Source: an uncultured Cellvibrio sp.
Lineage (GTDB): Bacteria; Pseudomonadota; Gammaproteobacteria; Pseudomonadales; Cellvibrionaceae
Length of the DNA: 64,000 nucleotides
Direction of reading: 5' to 3'
Assembly (NCBI GenBank): GCA_937958105.1
Contig: CALFXJ010000061.1
Location: forward strand, 180,684 to 244,683
The position numbers and the translations under genes were made by a program. Positions 1 through 8,199 of this stretch are shown in pieces (within the stretch, counting starts at the first letter, position 1; the number at the start of each line of letters is the position of its first letter). Under the pieces are notes generated by a model. That model did not search any database, was not told the origin of the DNA, and saw only the letters and a list, made by a program, of their open reading frames with translations.

Positions 1-1984
1 TGGCTGGCGGATTGTTCCAGTGGGTATAGCCAATGCGGGGCTGCGACATGAAGTGATTCCATTTCCCTTTGCTCAGCTCGGTATGAAACTGCTTCTCCAG
101 CGCGGCATCCTGTTTGAACAGCAGGCGGGCCCGTTCAGCATAATCATTGGCCGTCGCACGGCCCTGACTGGCATAGAGATGGTTCTTCGCTACCATGTCA
201 TACATCTCGGTGATGGTCGCACTGGCCTTGACGGGGTAGAGCACCAGCTGAAAGAAAGCATCCTTGTGCGAGGCCGGTAATTTTTCATAAAGTGCTTCAG
301 CACGCGCTGTCAGGTCTTTGACCTCGGCGGTGATGCGATTGGCTTCGTCATAATGCAGTTGGCTGTAGATGAATGCTTCCTGCAGTTCTGGTTTACGGCG
401 GCCATTGTGGCGGGTGTAGCCAGTCATCAGCGCAGCAATTTCTTCGGCATACTCTGCGCCGAACTCGCGCTTGGCCCACAACACACCAAATTCTTCGATG
501 CGCTCTTTAGGCCAGGCTTCAGGATTCCAGGCCATCCGCAGGAAGAATTCAATCGGATATTCCATCGGCTTAAGATCGCCGACATTCACGATCCAGATCT
601 GATTGGCATCGTAATGATAGGCAAGGTTCATCTGTTCCCAGATCTTGGCGATAGGCACTGTGTTGATCCAGCGATAGGAGCGGGGGCCGCCGACGTAGTC
701 GAAATGATAATAGACACCGGCTCCGCCGCTGCGCTTGCGCTCTTCCGGTGTCGGCAGGCGACGGATGTTGCCCCAGTTGTCATCACACCACAGCAGGATG
801 ACATCATCAGGTACGCGCATGCCGCGCTCATAAAAGCCCTGAACTTCTTTGTAAAGTGCCCAGACCTGGGGCACTTCGGTGACAGGACGGTCATCAAACA
901 CCTGGGTGAGAATTTCCCGCTGATCACGTACGATTTTTTCCAGCAGTTCAACGTTTTCGCCTTCGCTCATGGGCTCGTCCTGCTGCCCGCGCATACCCAG
1001 GGTGTAAATACTTTCGTAAGGCTTGTTACGCTTGGCTCCCTCTACCCAGAAGTTGTAGAGGTTCTCAGCATTCTTTGAATATTCCCACGGGCCCTTGCCG
1101 TAGCGGTTCCACTCTTTGTCCGCACGCATCATCGGCTCGTGGTGTGAGGTGCTCATGACGATGCCGTATTCATCGGCAAGGATCATATTCTGCGGATCAT
1201 CGTCGGCAAACGCGTTATTCCACATGGCCGGCCACAGAAAATTGGCCTTCAGCCGCAGCAAAAGCTCAAAGACATTTTCATAAAACTGGTGGTTGTAATT
1301 GCCGTAGTTTTCGATGGTCCAGCTGGTCAATGCCGGTGCTTCGTCATTGAGAAAGATGCCGCGGTACTTCACCTTCGGGGCGTCCTGAACCCGTGTGTTT
1401 TTCTTGATATAAATTCGGTCTTTCTTCTTCACCGGTACGTCGGCCCACCAGTACCAGGGCGAAACGCCGATTTTTTCTGAGACATCATAGGTGCCGTAAG
1501 TGGCACCACGCTTGTCACTGCCGACAATCACCAGTGCGCGAATCACGCCCGGAAACGGCTTATAGACGGTCTGGATATGGTAAGCATCCCATTGGCCAGC
1601 AACGTTCTCCGGGTTGATCTTGCCGCTCTCAATCAACTGGTCAATCAATTCACTTTTACCGATGGCGCCGACGATGATGGCGTAACGGCCGAGGTCCTCG
1701 GGTTTATTCACCAGAGCGGGCTTCTTGCCGGTAACCCGCTCAATGTCCAGCTGAAGATTTGCCACGGCGCGCTGAACGCCTTTGTAATCCTTGTCGTCCA
1801 CATACAGACTCGCCATCTCCGTCTCACCCACGATAACGACGTGGCCTTTTTTATATTTGGTGCTGACATAATTGGCTTCGCCGAGAGCCTGCGCGAACGA
1901 GCAGGTGAGTAACGCCATCCAGGCAATAACAAGCATGAGCCATGGGTGCGAACGACGAGCGAAAAGCCTTGAGGTATTTAACAT
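1..1984 (-). CDS. GH115 family xylan alpha-1,2-glucuronidase (3' end outside window)
   Basis: Exo-acting enzyme of glycoside hydrolase family 115, which removes (4-O-methyl)glucuronic acid side chains from xylan. The visible 661 codons start at 1984 with a signal peptide (hydrophobic stretch LMLVIAWMALLTCSFAQA), so it is exported. Motifs typical of the family are visible: MWNNAFADDDP, TSHHEPMMRADKEW, LGMRGQQDEP, LLWCDDNWGNIRRLP and HFDYVGGPRSYRW. The frame is open to the window edge and the C-terminal part of the protein, normally 800-1000 residues in all, is missing. It lies directly downstream of a GH10 xylanase on the same strand, but the terminator-like hairpin at 2236-2266 separates them, so it may have its own promoter in 1985-2235. 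Family assignment is confident. The substrate is inferred from family and context. Confidence 0.88.
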   Translation of the reverse strand, partial: MLNTSRLFARRSHPWLMLVIAWMALLTCSFAQALGEANYVSTKYKKGHVVIVGETEMASLYVDDKDYKGVQRAVANLQLDIERVTGKKPALVNKPEDLGRYAIIVGAIGKSELIDQLIESGKINPENVAGQWDAYHIQTVYKPFPGVIRALVIVGSDKRGATYGTYDVSEKIGVSPWYWWADVPVKKKDRIYIKKNTRVQDAPKVKYRGIFLNDEAPALTSWTIENYGNYNHQFYENVFELLLRLKANFLWPAMWNNAFADDDPQNMILADEYGIVMSTSHHEPMMRADKEWNRYGKGPWEYSKNAENLYNFWVEGAKRNKPYESIYTLGMRGQQDEPMSEGENVELLEKIVRDQREILTQVFDDRPVTEVPQVWALYKEVQGFYERGMRVPDDVILLWCDDNWGNIRRLPTPEERKRSGGAGVYYHFDYVGGPRSYRWINTVPIAKIWEQMNLAYHYDANQIWIVNVGDLKPMEYPIEFFLRMAWNPEAWPKERIEEFGVLWAKREFGAEYAEEIAALMTGYTRHNGRRKPELQEAFIYSQLHYDEANRITAEVKDLTARAEALYEKLPASHKDAFFQLVLYPVKASATITEMYDMVAKNHLYASQGRATANDYAERARLLFKQDAALEKQFHTELSKGKWNHFMSQPRIGYTHWNNPPA

Positions 1985-2235
1985 GGGATTACTTCACTTT
2001 AAACAAAGGTTATTTATTGCTGGAAAAACGAATGATGGATCGCTCAGTATCTCTCATCTAGATGTGTACGACAGCTAAGAGGACCGATTTGTTGAGGGCG
2101 ACAGGGTTGGTTTGAATAATTTAGATATATGCGGAGATTTGGCTGCAGAGCTATCTAGTGTATAACCGAATAAGGCAAGAGTAGTGAACAGTAATCCGGA
2201 TATGATACGCGAGCCAATCATGAATACTCCTAAAG

Positions 2236-2266
2236 CCGCTTGTTGATCGTGTAGATCAACAAGCGG
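2236..2266 (-). terminator. Hairpin after the GH10 xylanase gene
   Basis: Perfect 13-bp inverted repeat (CCGCTTGTTGATC / GATCAACAAGCGG) with a 5-nt loop, 15 nt beyond the xylanase stop codon. On the transcribed strand the following bases are GCTTTAGG, a weak U-tract, so it may be a leaky terminator or an mRNA-stabilising hairpin. The remaining gap 1985-2235 upstream of the GH115 gene holds no credible gene and presumably its promoter. Confidence 0.6.
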
Positions 2267-2281
2267 TTGTTTCATTGCAGG

Positions 2282-3502
2282 TTACAGGCAGGGACGCTCA
2301 GTCAAGGCATCCGCTACGCCATCAAATGCAGGTTTGGGATTGAAGTTGTTGTCGAACAACAGCGGCCAGTCCGCATGTTGGCCATCGAAAAGATTGCTGA
2401 TCAGCCAGCTGTCACTGTCGCGAATTCCCCAGACGGTCAGTCCACCACGCAACTCAGCCGGTACAACGTCAAGATAAGCGGCAACCACTTCACAGTAACG
2501 CTTTTTCTGGGCTGCTGCCAGTTCAGCGGTAAGGTTCGCGTGATAGTTATCGGGATATGTGTAAACGCCGTCGTAAGGGTTGTTGATAGGAATGTCCAGC
2601 TCTGTGATCTTCACCTTCAGGCCGCGGTCCACTACTGCCTGGAAGGATTTTTTAATATCGGCAATGCTGGGCCATTCCATAAAGATGTGCATCTGGAAGC
2701 CGATGCCATCGATGGGGATCTCGCGCTCGATAAAGTCATCAACCATGTCTATGACGGCGGCGATCTTGGGGCCGTCGTTGGACAGGTTGAAGTCGTTGTA
2801 ATAGAGATCGGCCTCCGGGTCAGCACGGCGGGCACTTTTGAATGCTTCTTCAATGTAAGCCTTGCCCATCTTGCGATAGAACAGCGAGTCATCTTCGCGG
2901 TAGTCCCCGCCATCGGTGAAGGCTTCGTTGACTACGTCCCAGCTCGGTACCCGCCCGGCATAATGGCCAGCGATGTTGGTGACGTGCTCATCGAGCAGCT
3001 CCAGCCATTCGGCCTCATCACCTTCAAAGCTTTTCATCCAGCCGGGAACCTGATAGTCCGAATGCCATACTAGGGTATGGGCATGCAGGCTGATACCATT
3101 GTCGCTGGCGTAATTGAGCAGTTTGTCCGCCTCGGTAAAGTTGTAGGTCTCCCGGGTCGGGTGCAGGTAGCTCATCTTCATGATGTTACCGGCGGTCAAT
3201 TGATTAAAGTGGGTTTCGATGATCTGCCGCTGTGCCGCCCCCGCAGCATCGTCTTTAAGGATGCTTGAGGGTTCGTCGGCTGCGCTTACCGCTACTCCGA
3301 TGGGGAAATCAGCGAGGGTATGCAGGGCGACAACGCTGCTGGCGCTGCTGTTACTTGAATTACTAACGCTTGAAGTGGCAGGCGCGCTGGAGCTGGTATT
3401 TACCGAGCTCTGACTGCTGGGCGAACTGGATGAAGAGCCGCCGCAGGCGCCGAGTAACAAGGTGGAAACAAGGACTAAACCAGAAATAAAAGGTGTTTGC
3501 AT
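2282..3502 (-). CDS. GH10 endo-beta-1,4-xylanase, outer-membrane lipoprotein
   Basis: Endo-xylanase cutting the beta-1,4-xylan backbone. The 406-residue product opens with a lipoprotein signal peptide with lipobox LGAC (Cys20), followed by a Ser-rich linker (about residues 22-56) that would tether the catalytic domain to the membrane. The GH10 TIM barrel covers about 62-403. Visible motifs are HTLVWHSDYQVPGW, the acid/base in WDVVNEAF (Glu193) and the nucleophile in KITELDIP (Glu301). No carbohydrate-binding module is present. A surface-anchored xylanase next to GH115 fits processing of decorated xylo-oligosaccharides near the cell. In Cellvibrio-type degraders such lipoprotein GH10 enzymes act on products released by secreted xylanases; that role is inferred here. 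Upstream palindromes lie at 3557-3584. Confidence 0.95.
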   Translation of the reverse strand: MQTPFISGLVLVSTLLLGACGGSSSSSPSSQSSVNTSSSAPATSSVSNSSNSSASSVVALHTLADFPIGVAVSAADEPSSILKDDAAGAAQRQIIETHFNQLTAGNIMKMSYLHPTRETYNFTEADKLLNYASDNGISLHAHTLVWHSDYQVPGWMKSFEGDEAEWLELLDEHVTNIAGHYAGRVPSWDVVNEAFTDGGDYREDDSLFYRKMGKAYIEEAFKSARRADPEADLYYNDFNLSNDGPKIAAVIDMVDDFIEREIPIDGIGFQMHIFMEWPSIADIKKSFQAVVDRGLKVKITELDIPINNPYDGVYTYPDNYHANLTAELAAAQKKRYCEVVAAYLDVVPAELRGGLTVWGIRDSDSWLISNLFDGQHADWPLLFDNNFNPKPAFDGVADALTERPCL

Positions 3503-3556
3503 GGTATTACCTGTCCGTCATTATTATTAGTTGGATGGGTGAGTAAACATTAGCTT

Positions 3557-3584
3557 GTATACTAGTGTACCAAATTGAAATTGG
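3557..3584. promoter_or_regulatory. Two abutting near-palindromes upstream of the GH10 gene
   Basis: About 55-80 bp upstream of the xylanase start lie GTATACTAGTGTAC (3557-3570, 12 of 14 positions symmetric) and CCAAATTGAAATTGG (3570-3584, symmetric except one pair). Position and symmetry suit operator sites for a dimeric regulator. No regulator is assigned; the Nudix-type protein at 5499-6236 is a neighbouring candidate. Confidence 0.35.
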
Positions 3585-3707
3585 TGCGCCTAGCTTGTTG
3601 TCAATTAAACTACAAGCCCCTACAAGCTAACGAAAACGACGCCGAATAACAAGGATGGAGTGTAAGGATTTGCTATGGCCGCGGGGGCCTCCAGCTATTC
3701 ACCCCAT

Positions 3708-3735
3708 AAAAAAAGCCACCCTGAGGTGGCTTTTT
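3708..3735 (-). terminator. Rho-independent terminator of the sugar porter gene
   Basis: Inverted repeat AAAAGCCACC / GGTGGCTTTT with loop CTGA, 15 nt past the porter stop codon. On the minus strand it is followed by a run of seven T. A-tracts on both sides could make it work bidirectionally, but no plus-strand gene needs it. Confidence 0.85.
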
Positions 3736-3749
3736 CACTGTAAGGACTG

Positions 3750-5168
3750 TCAGCCCTCCATTTGTTCCAGCTCTTTTCCTTTAGTCTCCTTGACGTACAG
3801 CAGGACAAAGAACACTGACAACAGAGAGAACAGGGCATAAATACTGTAAGTGCCTGCCAGTCCAAGGAAAGATGCCAGCATGATCGGAAATGTCAGGGTA
3901 ATCAGGAAGTTGGCAGTCCATTGGGCAAAGCCTGCAATGGCCAGCCCGGAGCCGCGGATCTGGTTGGGGAACATCTCACCCAGCATGATCCACATTACCG
4001 GACCCCAGGATACGTTGAAGAAGATCACGTAGACATTGGCCGCGACCAGCGCGAGTACGCCCATATTATCCGACAGCATCAGCTTGCCCTCTGCATCCAG
4101 CGGGGCGCCCGCAAAGGCAAAAGCCACCAGCGCAAGGGTGATGGTCATACCCACTGAGCCGACCCACAGCAGTGGTTTACGACCGATCTTGTCAACCAGG
4201 AAGAAGGTGATCAGGCAGGCACCGATGCTGACTGAGCCGGAGACTACGTTGATCAGTAACGAGTGGCTTTCAGAAAATCCGGCTGCCTGCCAAAGCACCG
4301 CACCATAATAAAAGACCACATTGATGCCCACCAGTTGTTGCAGGACAGCCAGCCCGATACCGACCCACATGATAGGACGGACTTTTTTAGTAGTTTTGTC
4401 GATCAGGTCGGACAGGCGGGGTTTGTGGTGGTCCGTAGCGAGTGAGGCATCAATCTCGCGCATTTTAATGTCGCCTTCAATGGTGCCGTACAATTTGTAC
4501 AGTACTTCCTGAGCCTGTGCTTTCTGACCGGAGGCGACCAGGAAGCGGGGACTTTCAGGGATGCCTAATAACGCGATCAGGAAGATGACGGCCGGGATCA
4601 GTTCAACCCAGAACATCCACCGCCAGGTTTCATAGCCCCACCAGAAGATAGAGAGAGAGGAGCCGGCGATCTCTGCCAGAAAATAGTTGCTGACAAAGGC
4701 GGCTGTGAGACCGGTGATGATGGCAATCTGCTGAACTGAACTGAGCTTGCCCCGATAGCGGGCGAGGGCCACCTCACTGATATAGGCAGGACACATCACG
4801 CTCGCTGCACCTACTGCGAAGCCGCCCAGTACGCGGTAGATAATAAACTCAACGGATGAGGTGGCTATTCCGGAGCCCCAGGCCGAGACGATAAAAAGCA
4901 CGGCGGCCACAATAAGAACAGCGCGGCGACCGTATCGGTCCGCCAGGGTACCGGCGAAGAATGCACCGACGGCGCAGCCCAGAAGCATTGAGGAGACGCT
5001 GAAGCCAGTTCCCATGGAATCGGAGTTGAAAGCAGTTTGCAGGCCGTCAACAGTACCGTTGATCACACCGCTGTCGAAACCAAAAAGGAAGCCGCCAATG
5101 GTGGCGATGCAACTGATCAGAATAATAAAGGAGCTGTTGGCCTGTGTGGGGGTAGAAGACTCGTTCAT
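3750..5168 (-). CDS. MFS sugar porter family transporter (xylose/glucose:H+ symporter type)
   Basis: Inner-membrane 12-helix sugar:proton symporter of the sugar porter subfamily of MFS. The 472-residue protein shows family signatures: GGFLFGFDSGVINGT in helix 1, DRYGRRAVL in the loop between helices 2 and 3, PESPRFL after helix 6, QQLVGINVVFYYG in helix 7, DKIGRKPLL, and a C-terminal KETKGKELEQ. These are shared with XylE, AraE and GalP. Neighbouring xylanase, xylulokinase and xylose isomerase genes make D-xylose the likeliest substrate, but glucose or arabinose cannot be excluded from sequence. It has its own terminator (3708-3735), and the Nudix-type regulator gene lies upstream on the same strand behind a separate terminator. 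Confidence 0.9.
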   Translation of the reverse strand: MNESSTPTQANSSFIILISCIATIGGFLFGFDSGVINGTVDGLQTAFNSDSMGTGFSVSSMLLGCAVGAFFAGTLADRYGRRAVLIVAAVLFIVSAWGSGIATSSVEFIIYRVLGGFAVGAASVMCPAYISEVALARYRGKLSSVQQIAIITGLTAAFVSNYFLAEIAGSSLSIFWWGYETWRWMFWVELIPAVIFLIALLGIPESPRFLVASGQKAQAQEVLYKLYGTIEGDIKMREIDASLATDHHKPRLSDLIDKTTKKVRPIMWVGIGLAVLQQLVGINVVFYYGAVLWQAAGFSESHSLLINVVSGSVSIGACLITFFLVDKIGRKPLLWVGSVGMTITLALVAFAFAGAPLDAEGKLMLSDNMGVLALVAANVYVIFFNVSWGPVMWIMLGEMFPNQIRGSGLAIAGFAQWTANFLITLTFPIMLASFLGLAGTYSIYALFSLLSVFFVLLYVKETKGKELEQMEG

Positions 5169-5454
5169 GGTGATACCTGGTTATTGAAATTATGCATTTG
5201 TCTCTGGTCTAGCATGGTATTGCCGGGGCCGCAGAATTGCGCAGGGCGTGACCTTAGCACAATGAAACCCGGGACGATATTGCCAGATGAGCCAGCGGAA
5301 GTGCCGTGAGTATGTAAGCTACCCGCGAGGCAGCCGTTATACCGTCAGAGCTGTCTCGGTCTGAGTAACTCTGCTGGCGTAAAAATTTATCTTAGCTCAA
5401 TATGGTTTCTGAGACTATATGGGCCTTAATATGAGCAGGAATCAGCGGGCATCT
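5169..5454. other. Gene-free stretch upstream of the sugar porter
   Basis: About 290 bp between the porter start and the terminator of the Nudix regulator gene. No credible coding frame is seen; it presumably carries the porter promoter. I found no clear copy here of the palindromes seen upstream of the GH10 gene. Confidence 0.5.
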
Positions 5455-5480
5455 ACAAAAAAGCCCTCTAATGAGGGCTT
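5455..5480 (-). terminator. Rho-independent terminator of the Nudix regulator gene
   Basis: Stem AAGCCCTC / GAGGGCTT with loop TAAT, followed on the minus strand by TTTTTTG. It lies 19 nt past the stop codon. Confidence 0.9.
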
Positions 5481-5498
5481 AGTGCTGCAGTCAGCGCA

Positions 5499-6236
5499 TC
5501 AGATCTCGAAGGCGAAGCCCATTTCCGAGAGCTTTCTGTAAGCCTCATCATCAAACCGGTACAGGTTCGCCGCGCGGTGAGGAACGCCCTGCTGCTTTTC
5601 GTTGCACGGCGTCAACAGGTTCATCTTCATGATTTTGCGGCGGAAATTGGGCTTGTCCAGCTTCACGTTCAGGATGGCTTCGTACAATGATTGTAATTGC
5701 AGCAGTGTGAACTTCTCGGGCAGCAGGTTGAAGCCGATGGGTTTGTGGCATACCTGATGGCGCAGGAACTTGATGCCATGGTTCACGATTTCCGCATGGT
5801 CATAGATCAGTGTCGGCAGATTATTAACGCTGAACCAGCGGGCGAAAGAGGTGCTCTGGCTTTCGATAAACGGATAATCTTCCGCACTGACCAGGGCGTA
5901 GTATGCAATAGTCACTACGCGGTCATTGGGAAAGCGGTCCACGCGACCGAAGGCTTTCAGCTGCTCAAGGTAAAGCTCTTTTACCCCGGTCAATTCTTCC
6001 AGCAGGCGGGATGCAGCATCCCGCAGGTTTTCGTCATAGCGGATCCAGCCACCGGGCAGTGCCCATTTGTCTTTATGGGTCGGGTCGTGGTGTTTGATCA
6101 GCAGGATCTTGAGCTGATCATGGTCCAGGCCAAAGATCAGGTTATCGATAGAAAGAGCCTGAATGACATTTTGGGGAGAGTTCAGCGGTTCGACGTGACT
6201 GTGTTTGGGAGCCGATGGAATGTGGCGGGTGGGCAC
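5499..6236 (-). CDS. NrtR-like transcriptional regulator (Nudix domain plus C-terminal winged helix)
   Basis: Probable sugar-responsive repressor or activator. Residues about 25-160 form a Nudix domain. The Nudix box at 63-85 (GWIRYDENLRDAASRLLEEL, then TGV) keeps the first Gly, the spacing and EE, but the catalytic RE pair is RL. Such decay is typical of Nudix domains that became effector sensors in NrtR/COG4111-type regulators. Residues about 165-245 resemble the family's winged-helix DNA-binding domain (FTLLQLQSLYEAIL..KPNFRRKIMKMNLL). It is divergent from xylB-xylA and downstream-adjacent to the porter gene, so a xylose regulon is the likely target. The start is GTG at 6236 with GAGG upstream. 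The ligand (a pentose or pentose phosphate) is inferred. Confidence 0.82.
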   Translation of the reverse strand: MPTRHIPSAPKHSHVEPLNSPQNVIQALSIDNLIFGLDHDQLKILLIKHHDPTHKDKWALPGGWIRYDENLRDAASRLLEELTGVKELYLEQLKAFGRVDRFPNDRVVTIAYYALVSAEDYPFIESQSTSFARWFSVNNLPTLIYDHAEIVNHGIKFLRHQVCHKPIGFNLLPEKFTLLQLQSLYEAILNVKLDKPNFRRKIMKMNLLTPCNEKQQGVPHRAANLYRFDDEAYRKLSEMGFAFEI

Positions 6237-6620
6237 GATGATAAATCCTCATTGATAGTATGGCGACGCCGGGCGCCGTATGTCTCACCGATTTCTGCTC
6301 TGGTATTGCAGCCCGTGCCGATACGAACTACCAGGTACGTAAATCTTGCCGCATTGTATAAGGCTGTCCTTGAATGGTCGAGCGCCAATATTGGTGAATA
6401 CCGTTATCTGGTGCGGAGACGCGGGACCAAAAAAACTGTACTATATTAATCTTGTGGTCAGTAGGACAATAAGATATGATCCGCACCATCTTTGTGGTAA
6501 GGGGGCAGGGGGAAGATGTCGCTCTGCCTGCCCTGGCTGATTCTGCGGACAGACCTGTTGCCCGGATCCGTTGTCAACTGCAAAACTAACTCCTTAAAGC
6601 GTCTACTCAAGAGAATAAGC
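6237..6620. promoter_or_regulatory. Divergent control region between the Nudix regulator and xylB
   Basis: 384 bp with no convincing gene, serving both divergent transcripts. An AT-rich segment at 6437-6450 (TGTACTATATTAAT) could hold a -10 element for xylB. Frames extending xylB upstream lack a ribosome-binding site and family-like sequence, so they are treated as non-coding. No strong palindromic operator could be fixed by eye. Confidence 0.45.
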
Positions 6621-8105
6621 ATGCTGTTTTTAGGTATTGATGTAGGTAGTTCCTCCGTTAAGTTGTCGGTACTTGACGGGCAGAGCGGCAAAAGCCTTGG
6701 ATCGGTTACCCACCCCGAATCGGAACTGGCGATCCAGAGTCCGCGGGCGGGCTGGGCCGAACAGGATCCGGCTGTCTGGTGGGATTGCGTCAAACAGGGC
6801 TGTCGCCGTCTGTTTGCCAAAGACGGTATTGATCCCGCGCGCATCTCGGCCATTGGCATCTCCTATCAAATGCACGGTCTGGTCCTGGTTGATGCGCAGC
6901 AGCAGGTGCTGCGCCCGGCGATTATCTGGTGTGACAGCCGCGCTGTGCCCTATGGCAACCAGGCGTTGCAGGATCTGGGCTCGAATTACTGCTTCGATCA
7001 TCTGTTGAATTCCCCTGGCAATTTCACTGCGGCCAAGCTGCGCTGGGTGCAGGAGAATGAACCTGAGATCTTCGCCCGGGTGCACAAGATGATGCTGCCT
7101 GGCGACTTCATCGCCATGAAGCTGACCGGTGAAATCACAACTACCGCCTCCGGCCTGTCGGAAGGCACGCTCTGGGATTTCCATAACAAATCCATCGCGA
7201 CCGGTCTGCTGGAGCACTGGCAGATGTCTGCCGATGTTATCCCTCAGCTGGTGCCCAGCTTCGGTGAACAGGGCTCGGTCAACGCATCAGCGGCTGAAGA
7301 GCTCGGGATTCCGGCGGGAACACGCGTCAGCTATCGCAGTGGCGACCAGCCGAATAACGCTTTCAGTCTTAATGTCTTGCAACCCGGTGAGGTGGCCGCC
7401 ACGGCGGGAACTTCCGGGGTAATTTATGGTGTAACAGACAAGCCTGCCGCGGATCTTGAATCACGGGTCAACACCTTTCTGCATGTGACCAACAGTGACG
7501 ACAAGCCGCGCAACGGCGTTCTGGTCTGTGTAAACGGAACCGGCCGTTTGTACAGCTGGCTGCGGCAAACTCTGAGTGCCGCAGGTCAGAATGTTTCCTA
7601 CGTGCAGTTGAATGCACTGGCGGCAGACATCCCGGTAGGCAGCGATGGCCTGATCTTCCATCCCTTCGGCAATGGCGCTGAGCGAATTTATCAAAACCGG
7701 AATCTTGGAGCGCAGCTGCGCAACCTGGATTTTAATCGCCACGGCTTGGGACACATGGTGCGTGCCGCGCAGGAAGGCATCGTCTTCTCGCTCAATCAGG
7801 GCTTTGATGTATTGAAGGCGCTGGGTGGAAGCTGTGAGGTGGTGCGTGCTGCGAAAGGCAATATGTTCCTGAGTGATATCTTCACTCGTGCATTTGCCAA
7901 TACCACGCAGGCCGCTGTTGAACTGTTTGAAACCGATGGTGCTGAAGGCGCCGCCCGCGCGGCTGCATTAGGCAGCGGTTTCTACGCGACGCAGGCAGAA
8001 GCATTCAATGGTCTGCAACGCGTTGGTGTGGTTGAACCGGATAAAGCGCTGCTGGCGCAGTATCAGGATGCTTATCAACAATGGGCAGCTTTGTTACCCG
8101 TGTAA
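6621..8105 (+). CDS. xylB: Xylulokinase
   Basis: ATP-dependent kinase turning D-xylulose into D-xylulose 5-phosphate, cytoplasmic, of the FGGY carbohydrate kinase family. The 494-residue product begins MLFLGIDVGSSSVKLSVLD (ATP-binding phosphate-1 motif) and shows ISYQMHGLVLVD, RPAIIWCDSRA, the active-site region YRSGDQPNNAFSLN and the phosphate-2-like stretch AATAGTSGVIYG. Length matches the family (about 480-500). The start at 6621 is chosen because AAGAGA lies just upstream and homology begins there, although the frame stays open further 5'. It precedes xylA by 94 bp on the same strand, so the two are probably co-transcribed, and it is divergent from the Nudix regulator. Confidence 0.93.
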   Translation: MLFLGIDVGSSSVKLSVLDGQSGKSLGSVTHPESELAIQSPRAGWAEQDPAVWWDCVKQGCRRLFAKDGIDPARISAIGISYQMHGLVLVDAQQQVLRPAIIWCDSRAVPYGNQALQDLGSNYCFDHLLNSPGNFTAAKLRWVQENEPEIFARVHKMMLPGDFIAMKLTGEITTTASGLSEGTLWDFHNKSIATGLLEHWQMSADVIPQLVPSFGEQGSVNASAAEELGIPAGTRVSYRSGDQPNNAFSLNVLQPGEVAATAGTSGVIYGVTDKPAADLESRVNTFLHVTNSDDKPRNGVLVCVNGTGRLYSWLRQTLSAAGQNVSYVQLNALAADIPVGSDGLIFHPFGNGAERIYQNRNLGAQLRNLDFNRHGLGHMVRAAQEGIVFSLNQGFDVLKALGGSCEVVRAAKGNMFLSDIFTRAFANTTQAAVELFETDGAEGAARAAALGSGFYATQAEAFNGLQRVGVVEPDKALLAQYQDAYQQWAALLPV

Positions 8106-8199
8106 GCAACCGCAAGGCAGTTTTATCTTTTAATTTTTACCGATGATCATTGTCCCGTTGCAGGCGTGATCAACATTGACATCCATGAGGTTGGTTACT

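Noticed and set aside
353..1078. 241-codon plus-strand frame within the GH115 region
   Set aside because: It is a shadow of the minus-strand GH115 gene, whose family motifs are clear throughout this interval.
2075..2275. 66-codon minus-strand frame in the GH10-GH115 gap
   Set aside because: It begins inside the terminator-like hairpin and has no ribosome-binding site or recognisable sequence.
2267..3073. 268-codon plus-strand frame antisense to the xylanase
   Set aside because: The GH10 catalytic motifs are on the minus strand; the plus-strand frame has no family resemblance.
6452..6469. TTGT-N10-ACAA as an operator in the xylB promoter region
   Set aside because: Only the outer four bases are symmetric; the interior is not, so it is not better than chance in an AT-rich stretch.
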